In this document: piece after piece, positions 40,750 to 51,195 of the stretch
How positions within the stretch are numbered: position 1 is the stretch's first letter
Layout: each line of letters begins with the position of its first letter
Origin: Takakia lepidozioides
Taxonomy: Eukaryota > Streptophyta > Takakiopsida > Takakiales > Takakiaceae
DNA: 64,000 nt
Direction: 5' to 3'
NCBI GenBank assembly: GCA_030704615.1
Contig: CM060734.1
Coordinates: forward strand, 54,392,042 to 54,456,041
Notes under the pieces: generated by a model
The model's input: the letters and a program-made list of their open reading frames with translations, nothing else
Databases searched by the model: none
Told to the model about the DNA's origin: nothing
Translations under genes and position numbers: made by a program

Positions 40750-43409
40750 ATTGAGTTTCTTGCAGCACCCAAGGGCCTCATTAGAAGGCATGAGATGCCC
40801 ATTCCGTGTTGCCATTGCCCCATAGCATCATCAACCACAGAGCCTGAAGCAATTTTAAGACTGCCTCCTGATGACACCCAGCCTTTTCCAGCAATTTGGC
40901 AACATTCGTCAGGGAATCAAGCTGCTTGCAACCCTTGTGTTCACATGTAGCCTTTGAGATGATCAGATTTTGGCCACCAAAAGGTGTTTGAGAGGGGGTG
41001 CACCATTTGTCTTACAAATCCTTTCAAAGTCTTCATATAACGCTCAAGGAAGTACATCCACCGAGAAGAACGGGGCCGACAATCGAAGCTTCTTCCACTA
41101 AGTGCACTACCAAGTGCACTTGGATGTCAAAGAAGGAGGGAGGCAGGTGCATCTCCAACATACACATTACCTCCGCCGCCTCCTTCTTCATGCGTGGAAA
41201 ATCTGCTTCTTCCAACTCTTTGGAGCAAATCCACCGGAACAAGCCTCCCAATCTATGGATTGTCTCACGAACCTCGGGAGTCAATGTCCCACGTACTACA
41301 ATGGGCAAGATGTCTTGCAATAGATTGTGGTAGTCATGAGACTTCAAACCATGGACCCCGTCTTCTTCGCTGAACTTCGTACGGAAGGATGACCCATAAC
41401 CAGTTGGTGTTCGGACAGCACTTATGGTGGCTATCACTTTCTTGTATTCCTCCTTTGTCCATTGCCAAGGTGCGCGCTTATACTTTCACCGTACAACACC
41501 CTTTGGGTCCATACCATTTTGTTCGGCGCATGTGACCCTGCTCCTCAAGCTCCTTTGTAACACCGAGAGAATCTCCTTTTGCAGCCACTCCCTTCTTTGC
41601 CGGCGCGGCGTGCCATGAAGAACCCGAAAAAGGGACGAGCAGACATTCTTCTCAATATGCAGGATCTAGAAGATGTTCGAATCTTCAGGTCCTATATATA
41701 TCCCCACCCACAAAGACTTACACAAAAAAATTTACGTGAAAGTGACAATGCAACGCATACCAAATGTGCAATATCACATGCATGCATAGGGATATTGACG
41801 GTGTTTTTGTGGAATATGTACCGCCCAATATGACAACTCGTAGAAGATTGAAAGTCGTTTCATGCCGGGCACGTCCACTTCACCGTCCGTGCCCGCATGG
41901 GCCTCCTTCCATCGGTCCTCCCAAAACTGCCCGGACGGTGTCATAGGGGGGGGGGACGTACTTCCTCTTTGTCATCAAACAAGTGTTTCTCTCTTCTTCT
42001 TCTCATCGATGGCTCATAGGAAGAAATTTGCGGTAGTTGGGATACACCATCTTGTGAAGATGGCGGGAGCTATGTGCATCAAGATCATCGCCACAATGCA
42101 AGCATGCATGGTACCCTTTGGTGCTTAGCCCCGAGCAAACAGCTAGTCATGTACTACACATCCCGACACATTAGCAAAAACAAAAAGTTGTCATGTGCAT
42201 GGCCCATAATGTCATCTACCCCACTACGGTGCACAAGACTGTTGCCGCTACTTCAATCAATCCTAATCCTCATCGATATTATCCGGCATTGACAAGTGAA
42301 TGTACGCGGGTTGTTCATGGGGAACATAATATACTTGGATAATCATGCATTGTCCAAAGCAAGATGCCTCTCATCTGAAAAGATTGTCCGGCCATAAGAT
42401 CAAGTGAAGCATCCAATGTCGAGACCCCCCTCCATAGCTCCTTAAGTTCATCAACAAGAGGTCGCAAGTACGTGTCCATGTTTGCCACTTGTTTTTTCCC
42501 TATGAGACATTCACATCATTGTTTCAATGCTCCACCAATATGCAAATTATACTACAAAATGAATTACACGTCTTACTCCATGATTATGTCACTCATCAAT
42601 CTTGCATCCGAATTGCGTCAGAGATCAGAAGTTTAATGTAAAGTCTAAGGAAATAATAAACATGAAATGAGTACATTCACTTGGCACAATGGCAGCCAAT
42701 ATGATACGACCTTTTTTAATTGAAAGATACGGAGGGATGTTGTAATTCACCATGGTCACCGGCCAAGTGGAATGACTACATGACTGGATAGAGAATGGGT
42801 TGACCCCATCCGAGGAGAAGCCGAGGTGGACATGTCGTGGGTCCTCCAAGAGAAAAAACCACATCTCTTCAATATGCATCTATGCTTGTGAATCTTGTGG
42901 CCCGCACACCTTTCCCGGGGGGCTCCGATGCGAGGCGTGCCATCTCATGAGTCTGGCCAATTCGGGGCTTCGGTACTGTGCCCTCAATCGCGGGATGATT
43001 GGAAAGTAATGCATTTTCTATGATGACATACCCCACGTCCCCCACATGTAATCATCCCATTAGCACACATAATACAACACCCTTATGTCTTTCCCTTTAT
43101 GCAGCCTCTCCCTCATTTGGGTGTAAATGGTCAAAACCGAACGTCGTTCCTTCCACTCCTCACTCACTCCTTCCAAAACCACAATCAGATCTTGCATGAG
43201 TACTACTCTCTAAACCCTAAACTTTGTGGAATACACTTTACATACATTGAGAAGATTAAAGAAAGTAATCTCCATGCGAGGGGGAATGGCGCTTATACCT
43301 TGCGTGGTACTTTTTTCCCTTGGACATCATCTCGATATCGGTCTTTCTTGCACTTTGGGCACTTGGTGAGATGCGAATCCTCTCTGTAGTATAGGGTTTT
43401 ATCACATGG
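40750..43409 (-). pseudogene. TNP2-like CACTA transposase, middle and C-terminal parts
   Basis: In order on the minus strand: CDKTLYYREDSHLTKCPKCK (zinc site, 43409-43330); FPIIPRLRAQYRSPELARL then MRWHA (~43000-42930); DPRHVHLGFSSDGVNPFS and WPVTMVNYNIPPYLS (42830-42720); KGYHACLHCGDDLDAHSS (~42110); the DUF4218 block GLKSHDYHNLLQDILPIVVR, HRLGGLFRWICSKELEE and LEMHLPPSFFDIQVHLVVHL (41437-41033); YMKTLKGFVRQ (~41030). This is the canonical order of TNP2. Frames change often, so it is dead. The first zinc-site residues are on the plus strand at 32326-32338. Confidence 0.85.
41033..41437 (-). pseudogene. DUF4218-like block of TNP2
   Basis: 134-codon open stretch, the best-preserved part of the transposase: VHGLKSHDYHNLLQDILPIV, RETIHRLGGLFRWICSKELE, KKEAAEVMCMLEMHLPPSFF and VHLVEEASIVGPV. 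It matches the DUF4218 region found just after the catalytic part in plant CACTA transposases. Confidence 0.85.
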
Positions 43410-44131
43410 TGTCGCGGCCCTTTGCCTTGAGGGCAGGGGGTCGGGACACATGAGGGGCTGCCCCTGTGGTGGGGGCAGCGGCAGCGATAGGTATAGGGGG
43501 GGCTGAAGCACCCTTGAGTGCCCAAGGCACTCAGGGAAGCAGAGGCGCTCACTAGGTGAAGCCCCGCACACCGGGTTGCGGTGGGGGTGGCTCCACAAGG
43601 GGTGGTGGTAGCTTAGTGGGACTTAGTGGGGGTGGCATTGGACTCACCATGGGGGCGGAGACCTCGTGGTGGGAGTCGTGGGGAGTCTTGGGACTCATCA
43701 CGGTCCATAGGGGCCGTGGTGAGCGGGCCAAGACTCACCGCGACTCACCACCGGAATTGAGGGTCTTCGTGGTGGTTCGCCATAAAATGGCATGGCTGGT
43801 TGTGAAACCCCCGGACAGCTACAGAAGTATATATAGGGAGTAGTAACCCCGAGAACGGTGCAAGCCCGTTGGTGACCAAAAACTAGTGAGTAAGCGAGCG
43901 AGCCGGAAAGCGACCAAAGAGTGGGGAGCTGTTCCGGACTGCCATCTACCAAAGGGAATTCCACTAGGCCCAAATAGGTGGAGGGTCTTTCGGGAGAGTG
44001 AAGGGGGACCATTATGTCCGGTGAGCAGCCGAAGCTCCAAGTTGGCCCGGCGGCCGGTTGGGGTCAGGCGCGCGCATCAAAGCGAGTAACTATGACTTGA
44101 GGGGGAGCTTACCGAAGTGAGGTGCGCGACA
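43410..44131 (+). repeat. 5' LTR of the chromodomain element
   Basis: 722 bp from TGTCGCGGCCCTTTGCC to GTGCGCGACA. A TATATATAGGG box near 43830 is a probable promoter. GTGAGTC / GACTCACC motifs are iterated around 43640-43760. It is nearly identical to 32339-33063. Confidence 0.88.
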
Positions 44132-44133
44132 CT

Positions 44134-44145
44134 TGGTATCAGAGC
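44134..44145 (+). promoter_or_regulatory. Primer-binding site (initiator Met-tRNA type)
   Basis: TGGTATCAGAGC two bases after the LTR, complementary to the 3' end of plant initiator methionine tRNA, the standard primer of Ty3 chromoviruses and Ty1/copia elements. Confidence 0.9.
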
Positions 44146-44187
44146 TTAGAGTTCAGTACGCGATCGTCCTTGGGATTGGCCTCATCA

Positions 44188-45347
44188 TGGGGTCGGGCAA
44201 GCCGAAGCGAAAGCGGAACGGCCCAAAAGATGATGATCCCGGTGAGCCCGATGGGGGCGGCGTGTCACCGAGGCGGCCGTTTGAGGAAGCGATGCATGTT
44301 TCCGAAAACGAGGCCGCCCAAGAGCGGGAGGATCCGAGGAGTCGGAGCCCGAGGAATCCTTGAGAGCTCCGACAAACCAAGAGATGCCTCCCATGCCGGC
44401 AGCCTTTTGGGAAGGGTTGTTGGCGCAGTTTGGCGGGACGTTGAAAGACGTGTTGAAGGCGGCTAATGCCACTTCCGCTAAGGCAAAGTTTAAGGTGAAG
44501 CCTAAGGAACCAGGCACCTTCGAGGGCGTCCGGAATCGGAAGGCACTCAACACCTGGCTCTTGGAGCTAGAGCAATACTTCCGGGCGGCCAAGTTGAGTG
44601 ACGAGGATCGGGTGGAAGTGGCTCCCACCTATTTGAGGGGCTATGCTCAACAATGGTGGCAGAAACGCCTTCCCGACCGAGGTCCAAGCCCGGAAATCTT
44701 GAACTGGAGTGGGTTCAAGGAATTGATGAAGACAGTGTGCCCCTCAACGCGTCCTGGCTCGCCCGGGACAAGATGAGGAATTTGAAGCAAACAGATGACA
44801 TTCGGGGATATGTCCAGGCTTTCAATGTGCTGTTGCTCGAAGTCGCGGACATGGCAGAACCAGAAATGGTCTTCAACTTTGTGGCGGGATTGGCCCCATG
44901 GGCCAGGCGGAAGTTGGAGGAGAAGCCACCCAAGACTTTGAACGAGGCTATTGAGAGGGCTGAATGTTTCTCAGATGTCCCTAGGGGTGAAAGACAAGGC
45001 CGTACGGAGCTGAACCACAAGAAGATTCGGCGGAAGGTGACTCCTCCCGACCGGAAAAGAAGTGGGATAGGCCACGCGGCAAAAATGGCACGTGGAAATC
45101 GAAGGGAGGGCCTTCACACGTCAAGGCGGCACCCGGTGCTTCGAAAGGAAAAGCGGGTGGAGCGGCTTATGGCGGACAGAAGGCGACCTTTGATGGAGTG
45201 TGTTTCAATTGCGGGGAGCCCGGGCACATGGCCAAGAAGTGCACGAAGCCCCGGCAATTGAACATGACTCGGGCGACCATGGAGCTGTCGGAAGATACCA
45301 TCAGTCGCTTGGTGGAAGCGGTGGTCGCCAGGACTTGCAAGGTAGGC
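44188..45347 (+). pseudogene. Gag of the chromodomain element
   Basis: Begins MGSGKPKRKRNG at 44188 with a basic, Pro-rich head and stops at 44361. It continues in another frame 44360-44776 (PPMPAAFWEGLLAQFGGTL, FEGVRNRKALNTWLLELEQY, RGYAQQWWQKRLPD, the conserved gag core), then 44653-45261 (MRNLKQTDDIRGYVQAFN, NFVAGLAPWARRKLEE), and the zinc knuckle CFNCGEPGHMAKKC at about 45201-45242. Frameshifts at ~44360 and ~44740 and near 45060 make it non-functional. Confidence 0.85.
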
Positions 45348-45403
45348 AAATTTTCTTGTGAGTTGTATCAGGAAACTGGCGCCTTACGAAAGGGAGTCAG
45401 TTA

Positions 45404-46039
45404 TTGTTCGTGGATGGGATAATATCCGGAACTAATGTGTCGTTGTTAGTGGACACAGGAGCGTCGCACTCCTTCATGACACCGGCAACGGCACAAAAGC
45501 TGGGACTCCCGACAAGTGACGTGGGGGCCTCTATTGAGGTGCGTTCTACCAAAGGAGAACCACAGTTGGCGACAAGGTTGGCGATTGATGTTCCTCTTCA
45601 ACTGGGGAGTTGGGAGGGACGTGAGAACTTCACCATCTGCGAGATCGATGGAGTGGATCTCATTTTGGGGATGACTTTTTTGAGCAAATCTGGAGCGGTC
45701 ATAGATGGCCGCAAGAGAGTAGTCACGCTGCCATGTGGGAATGGTGGCAAGGTTTTACGAGTGTCAGAAACGCCCAAATCCGTGGGAGGGCGAATAAACC
45801 TTCTGTCAGCAAAGGAGTGGGCCGTGGAGGAGGCACACGAGCCCCACTTTTTGCTTTACATTAGAGAAGTGAAAGGAGAAGGCGATGGGGAGCCGAGCCC
45901 AGATTGGATCAAGGGGATTTTGGAGAAATACCAGGATGTGATGCCGGAGGATTTACCAAGCGGCTTGCCACCGCGAAGAGGAGTTGACCACAAGATTGAG
46001 GTGATACCGGGATCGGAACCGCCTGCCAAGGCGCCCTAA
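45404..46039 (+). pseudogene. Protease and RT connector of the chromodomain element
   Basis: 211-codon frame. LLVDTGASHSFMTPATAQKL carries the DTG active site; VDLILGMTFLSKSGAVID is the typical ILG flap-side strand. It ends with the start of RT (DLPSGLPPRRGVDHKIEVIP) at a TAA (46037-46039) where Ty3 elements have a Tyr codon (TAC). A second nonsense, TAG in place of CAG, follows at about 46075. Two point mutations, rather than indels, thus separate the protease from RT. Confidence 0.88.
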
Positions 46040-46090
46040 CCGGTGAGCCACAGAGAGTTGGTAGAGCTGAAGACTTAGCTCAAGGATCTA

Positions 46091-47408
46091 ATGTCAAAGG
46101 GGTACATCCGGCCGAGTAAGTCACCTTACGGAGCCCCGGTGCTATTTGCAGACAAGAAGGATGGGACGCTGCGGATGTGTGTCGATTACAGGGCTCTGAA
46201 TAAGGTGACTATCAAAAACCGGTACCCTTTGCCAAGGATCGACGACCTCTTCGATCGGTTGGCAGTAGCGAAGTATTTCAGCCGGATCGACTTGCGCTCC
46301 GGCTATCACCAAATTCGGGTGCGGAAGGAGATGAGGAGAAGACCGCGTGCAGGACAAGGTATGGTTCATATGAGTTCTTGGTGATGCCTTTTGGGCTCAC
46401 CAATGCACCAGCGACATTAGCACGCTGATGAACAGCCTTTTCCAGGAGTGGTTGGATGACTTTGTGATCGTGTACATCGACGACATCTTGGTGTACTCGA
46501 AAACAAAGGAGGAGCACCTGGAGCACCTCAAAAGGGTGTTCCAAAAATTGCGGGAAGGGAAGCTGTATGCCAAAGCTTCAAAGTGCAATTTCGGGGTCAC
46601 AAAAGTGGAGTTCCTGGGGCATGTGATTACACATGATGGGATCAAAATGGATGACAGAAAGGTGAGGGCGATCTTGGACTGGGAGCCTCCGACTTCGGTC
46701 CCGGGAGTGCGATCCTTCCTAGGACTCGCCTCCTATTACCGGAAGTATGTGAGAAATTTCGCCAAGATCGCGGGGCCGCTGTCGGACCTTCTGTGTAAAT
46801 CCAAAGTCTGGGTATGGAACACATTTTGTGGCCAAGCTTTTGCTGAATTGAAGCAGCGGATGACGGAAGCTCCAGTCTTGAAAATCCCGGAGTTCGATCG
46901 TCCGTTTGAGATTCATACAGATGCATCGGATTTCGCGATTGGGGGTGTACGTATGCAAGATGAACGTCCAGTGGCTTACGAAAGTAAGAAACTGAATGAA
47001 GTGGAGCGACGGTGGCCGACGCACGAAAAAAAGATGAAGGCGGTGGTGCATTGCCTTGAGCTCTGGCGCCACTATGTTGGTTCCAACCCAGTGAAGGTGT
47101 TCACGGACAATGTCACGGTGAAGTATTTTGCCACGCAACCCAAGTTGTCCCCAAAACAACTTAGGTGGCAAGATACTTTGGCAGTGTTCGACGTGGATAT
47201 CCAGTACAAACCGGGACGGGACAATGTGGTGGCCGATGCTTTAAGTAGAAAGCAGCAGCTCTTGTTGGTGTACAAGGGCGAGACGGCGCTCCAAAGGAAG
47301 ATCCGGAAGGCTTGCCGGAAGGATGAGCTGGCAAAGTGCGTGATGCAGGACTTGAGAATGGGGGTTAAATCGCAGTTTCCACTTGCAAAATGGACTGCTC
47401 CGGTATAA
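46091..47408 (+). pseudogene. Reverse transcriptase and RNase H of the chromodomain element
   Basis: [35 protein letters not shown], then a break at ~46330-46430 ([12 protein letters not shown] readable in another frame), catalytic YIDDILVYSKTKEEHLEHL at 46471 onward, and SFLGLASYYRKYVRNFAKIA. RNase H: FEIHTDASDFAIGGV, RRWPTHEKKMKAVVHCLELW, KVFTDNVTVKYF, and YKPGRDNVVADALSRK at the end. One frame is open from 46428 to 47408. Confidence 0.9.
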
Positions 47409-48420
47409 GCAAAAACGTCTCTACGTGCCAAAGGGAGAGATCAAAGATAGCCTCTTGAGAGAATGCCATGATAGCCCGCTTGCGGGCCACGGCGGAGCCA
47501 AGCGCACTGCGGCACTCTTGAAGAAAGAGTATTTCTGGCCCAAACTGAGGGAGGAGGCAAAGGAGTATGTCAAGACATGCACCACATGCCAACAAAACCG
47601 GAGCGAGTACAAAAAAGCAAGCGGCTGTTACAACCCTTGCCGATTCCAAGGGGACTTGGGAAAGCGTCTCGATGGATTTCATGACTGCTATGCCGCTGTC
47701 AAAAGGATTCGATGCAATCATGGTGGTGGTGGATAGGTTCAGTAAAATGGGCCATTTCATCCCCACCAAGGAGACGGCAACGGCGCAGGAGACAGGGCGA
47801 CTTTACTTCGCCCACGTCTTAAAGCATCATGGAGTCCCGAAGGATATTGTCTCGGTTCGCGATCCTAAGTTTACGAGTAAATTTTGGAGGACACTTTGGA
47901 AGAAGATGGGGACGAGGCTGAAGATGAGCACCGCCTTCCGACCTATGACGGACGGCCAAACGGAAAGAGTGAATTCCGTAGTGAAGCAATTCTTGCGGAA
48001 TTACGTGTCGGCAACCAATCAGACTGGATGGAACACTTAGACGCGGCAGAGTTCTGTTATAATAACACAGAACACTCCGCAACGGGAGTTTCCCCTTTCG
48101 TATTGGTCTATGGAAAAGCACCTCTGGTGCCGACAAGTTGGGCCGCCCAGGACGTTGAGGAACCGGCAGTAGCGGCGGTACTGGAAGAACGCGAGTGTTT
48201 GTTGAAGCTCGCAAAGTACAACATTGCCAAAGCTAGGAAACGGTATGAAAGGCAGGCGAATCGGAAGCGGAGGGAAGTGAAGTTTGAGGCAGGCACAGAG
48301 GTCTGGTTGAACATCAAGAATTTTCCGACTACCTCCGGAAGTGAGTCCGAAGTTCGTACCTCCGTATGCGGGTCCCTTTCACATTCGGAAGGTTATGAAT
48401 GAGGATGTGTATGAATTGGA
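47383..48420 (+). pseudogene. Integrase of the chromodomain element
   Basis: Zinc site RECHDSPLAGHGGAKRTAAL and CTTCQQNR (HHCC) at 47383-47610, a frameshift at ~47610, then the core: SVSMDFMTAMPLSKGFDAIM (first Asp), SVRDPKFTSKFWRTLWKKMG (second Asp; usually DRDPKF, so SVRD retains the Asp) and DGQTERVNSVVKQFLRNYV (Glu). The C-terminal region is at 47884-48402 (YNNTEHSATGVSPFVLVYGK; VWLNIKNFPT). A further shift occurs at ~48340. Confidence 0.88.
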
Positions 48421-48796
48421 GCTGCTGCCGGCAAACAACAAGGTGCACCCAGTATTCCATGTCTCCCTTTTGAAGCCTTACTTCAAAGATGAAGCACGTC
48501 CGAATCGGCATCAAGTGTTGCGTCCGCCACCTATGCTGTTGGATCATGAAAATGAACCTGAGTACGAGGTGGAGGCAATACTTAAGTCGAGGAGGTTCAA
48601 GAACCGAGAAACGGAGTATCTCGTCAAATGGAAGGGCTATCATCATGTGGAGGCATCTTGGGTGCGTGCCTCAGAAATGGGAAACGCATCCGAGGCAGTT
48701 GCAGCGTTCGAAGGCGACCTCAAAAGCGGAAGAAACGTTGATGGGGACATCAACCTTGGAGCGTGGGGGAGGAAATGCATGCTTAGCCCGGTTTAG
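48420..48796 (+). pseudogene. Chromodomain tail of integrase
   Basis: NKVHPVFHVSLLKPYFKDEA (the GPY/F-like end of integrase), then EYEVEAILKSRRFKNRETEY and LVKWKGYHHVEASWVRASEM, a complete chromodomain with the aromatic cage Tyr and Trp positions present. It ends at a TAG (48794-48796). Chromodomains bind methylated histone H3 and guide chromoviruses into heterochromatin. Confidence 0.9.
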
Positions 48797-49440
48797 CTAG
48801 CTCAGGAATCCGATTGCAAAAACTTGTATTGTACAAAATTTGTTATAAAGGAAATGGGTTCAAAATATTGTGCGTCCTATTGTGTTTGGAATGGTGATGC
48901 ATGGTGTGGTTGGCTAGTGTGTAGAATGCATGCTAGCTTACAAAAGTGGGAGAGGTAAATTGGGTTAATCGTGTGTTTGCGCAGTGCCAAAATCGGGTGA
49001 CTCCCATCCAAGGGGCAAGGAAACTTGCGCCTTCTTTGGGAGTTCACGTGCTAGTGCGCACCTGGCGCGTGCGCGTACTATAACTGCGCTACCGAGGGGG
49101 TTGCCTTGTAGTGCGGGCTAACGCGGAAGCTACGTGCTTCCGTTCACGTACTATAATCGTGTAGCCTTGGGACGAAGTCGTAGTGCGGCTTCGGCGTGTT
49201 CCCGTACCTCAGGCCAGCATTCCAAGGCGGACCCAATTGTAGTGATTGGGGCGCACGGTTGGTTCAAGGTTATCGTCCTAGTCAAAGAGGGTTCCAGGTG
49301 AACCCTTGCTCAAGGTGATGCCAAAAGGAGGTGCTTTCTTCTGCAATGGTAGAGCCACTAACATATCAGAATTGGCAGTAGGTCAATTGGAGGTGGAATG
49401 CCATGTCTACAAACTTTGAAAAACGAGGGGGTCTACTATT
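48797..49440. other. Gene-free stretch after chromovirus pol
   Basis: No LTR beginning TGTCGCGG follows the purine-rich GTGGGGGAGGAAA at 48762-48775. The sequence has GTACTATAA, GTGCGGGCTAACGCGG and similar strings recurring around 49070-49210. It is probably 3' untranslated sequence of the element or another inserted repeat. Confidence 0.4.
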
Positions 49441-50045
49441 TGAGCTAGACAAACATAAGGTTATCACCAGTGTTGGACTGGTATACCGATAAGAAACTAG
49501 TATCAAGTATGTATACTGGTATGAAGTACCAGACCAGTCTGGTATCACCTCAGGCCACTACCTAGCATATACCCGTATTGGCCTGGTATTTGCTTTCCTA
49601 ATACTGTGGACGATACGACGATACCCTACTAGTCTGGTAGGTGGTTAAAAATCTGGTACCTGATAACAGTACCAGATCCATTTTTATGAGGAAATCCTAG
49701 GTATCAATATTGACAGCGCAGTATACACTATGCACGATATGGATGCAACCTTCAATAAGCAAAATATAAATCAGGTCTTGGGGGTGTGATCTGTGATTAT
49801 GCCGTCAGATGAAATACATGAGGCTGGATACTTTGAGGAATGAAATCAATGAGAAGCATGCTTGTGCACATTTATATGAGAAGTGGGCTTGTCAATAGTA
49901 TATTAACATATCATGAGTTTTTTTTTTATACCAGACAAGTATTGATAATACCCTGGTATCGATTTCTAAAAACTCTCGCTATTGATACCCGTAAAACACC
50001 ACGCCGATCTGTATTATTGATACCACGATCAATTAAACATTTTTT
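49440..50045. repeat. Tract of iterated GGTAT / ATACC / CCAG motif
   Basis: About 600 bp in which CTGGTAT, GGTATC, GATACC and ACCAG recur in both orientations (dense at 49450-49690, sparser to 50030). No coding potential. Confidence 0.6.
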
Positions 50046-50776
50046 TTAAGAAATTTCCATAATCTTGAATATAAACTAAATTTGACCTCAAACCCACTTT
50101 CATTACCCACTTATATTTGTCATCCATCCAAAAATTATAAGTCAATTTCAAAATGCCCTCAAACTCTAATCATTATTTCAACACATGATGCAATTGGGGG
50201 CTGTAGCTCCTAGGTTTTTCTTTTTTTTAAAGAGAAATTGTGATTTCACCATATGATCAATGCATGAAAGTGTGATTTCATCTTATGAAATTGTAATTCA
50301 TGATTTCAAGTCTATTTCGAGAGTTGAAATGTCTTTCTTCAGTTTTATTTTTAGAGTTAAATTTCCATATGTTTCACGTTTCACCCTACTTGTAAAGGCA
50401 TGAGGAGGGGCCAAGGCACCTAAGTGGCCCACTTAATATAGGCAGGTCAAGGATCAAGTAGGTTCCAAATACCACCACCCCAAAACGATTTGGGCTAGGT
50501 AGGATCCAGGTGGTTTTCATTAGTTTAGGTATCCAGCAGGTAGATTCCTGGGACCCGGGTTGAGAACTGGTTCGAACCCATGTACCTGCCCAAAACCTCA
50601 AAAAATTATTGCACGTTAAGTAAGCAATCCTATATAATGTGGGCGCATTGTCAAAGCAAGTGTAAATTAGGCTCAAATAAGGACAAAAATAGGTGAGGAG
50701 AGCAGTATATGAGTGAAATTTATCCTTGGTAAGTTAGATCAATTAAAAAGGCCTTGAGATAGACAATCTGAAACTG
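50046..50776. other. Gene-free stretch
   Basis: AT-rich. A short TGATTTCA / TGAAATCA iteration occurs at 50220-50340. No ORF with recognisable content. Confidence 0.45.
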
Positions 50777-51180
50777 TTTTTTTTTTTTGGTAAGAAAGAG
50801 GGACAGAGGCCTCTAAAACTTTATAAATAAGGGGGGATTATATAAAACATCCCAAAATTACAACGAGGAAGAAATAACCTCAGTTTAAGTGCCATAGAGG
50901 CTAATTGAGGAAGACCACAAACCACAAGAGAATGAGTTCTTCCCTCAAGCAAAGCTCAGAGAAGGATGAGATCAAGAACAATGATAGAGCACTAGAGACA
51001 GCTACATAATCATTTTGAGGTCCAAAAAGACAATTGAGCTTACAATGACCTCATTTTCCCAAAAGACCAACGGTGTCTCCAATTAACCTTAGGCTCCTCC
51101 TTGTCAAGAGGGGAGCATCTAGCACTATTGCAAACTGCCAGCTTGCTAGGATTTCATCGTTCCACCAAACTCTTGATCAA
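50777..51180 (-). mobile_element. LINE 3' end remnant (minus strand)
   Basis: A run of T at 50777-50789 followed by GGTAAGAAAGAGGGACAGAGG and CCTCTAAAACTTTATAAATAA is the reverse complement of a LINE 3' terminus with poly-A. The upstream 350 bp are plausible 3' untranslated or ORF2-end sequence, but no domain is readable. Confidence 0.5.
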
Positions 51181-51195
51181 GAGTGAAACATACTC

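Larger units (their letters stand above)
38975..43409 (-). mobile_element. CACTA-type DNA transposon, 3' half
   Basis: Minus strand from 43409: TNP2 middle and C-terminal regions to about 40750, further uncertain ORFs, a GCGACGTC-rich subterminal zone (39020-39330) and a terminus that on the plus strand reads CACTAACTCTCGGGAAAG at 38975. Repeated short motifs near the end and a CACTA terminus are diagnostic of the superfamily. It abuts the chromodomain Ty3 LTR at 43410. Confidence 0.75.
43410..48796 (+). mobile_element. Chromodomain Ty3/gypsy (chromovirus) element
   Basis: 5' LTR (43410-44131), primer-binding site TGGTATCAGAGC (44134-44145), gag, protease, RT, RNase H, integrase and a C-terminal chromodomain. 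It inserted into the TNP2 gene of the CACTA element, creating a CCATG duplication (43405-43409 here, inverse; 32334-32338 at the partner). No matching LTR follows pol at 48.8 kb; the partner LTR is at 32339-33063 in inverse orientation. Confidence 0.9.

Noticed and set aside
43200-43225. Telomere-like CTAAACCCTAAA string
   Set aside because: A single short occurrence in transposase remnant sequence; no array.
33063-48776. Inversion with both breakpoints exactly at the LTR/internal boundary of the chromodomain element
   Set aside because: It needs two coincidentally precise breaks. Recombination between the inverted arms at 36.4-37.9 and 51.2-52.6 kb explains the same data more simply.
48540-48796. 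Stand-alone host chromodomain (HP1-like) gene
   Set aside because: It is continuous with the integrase tail of the chromodomain Ty3 element, in the usual chromovirus position.
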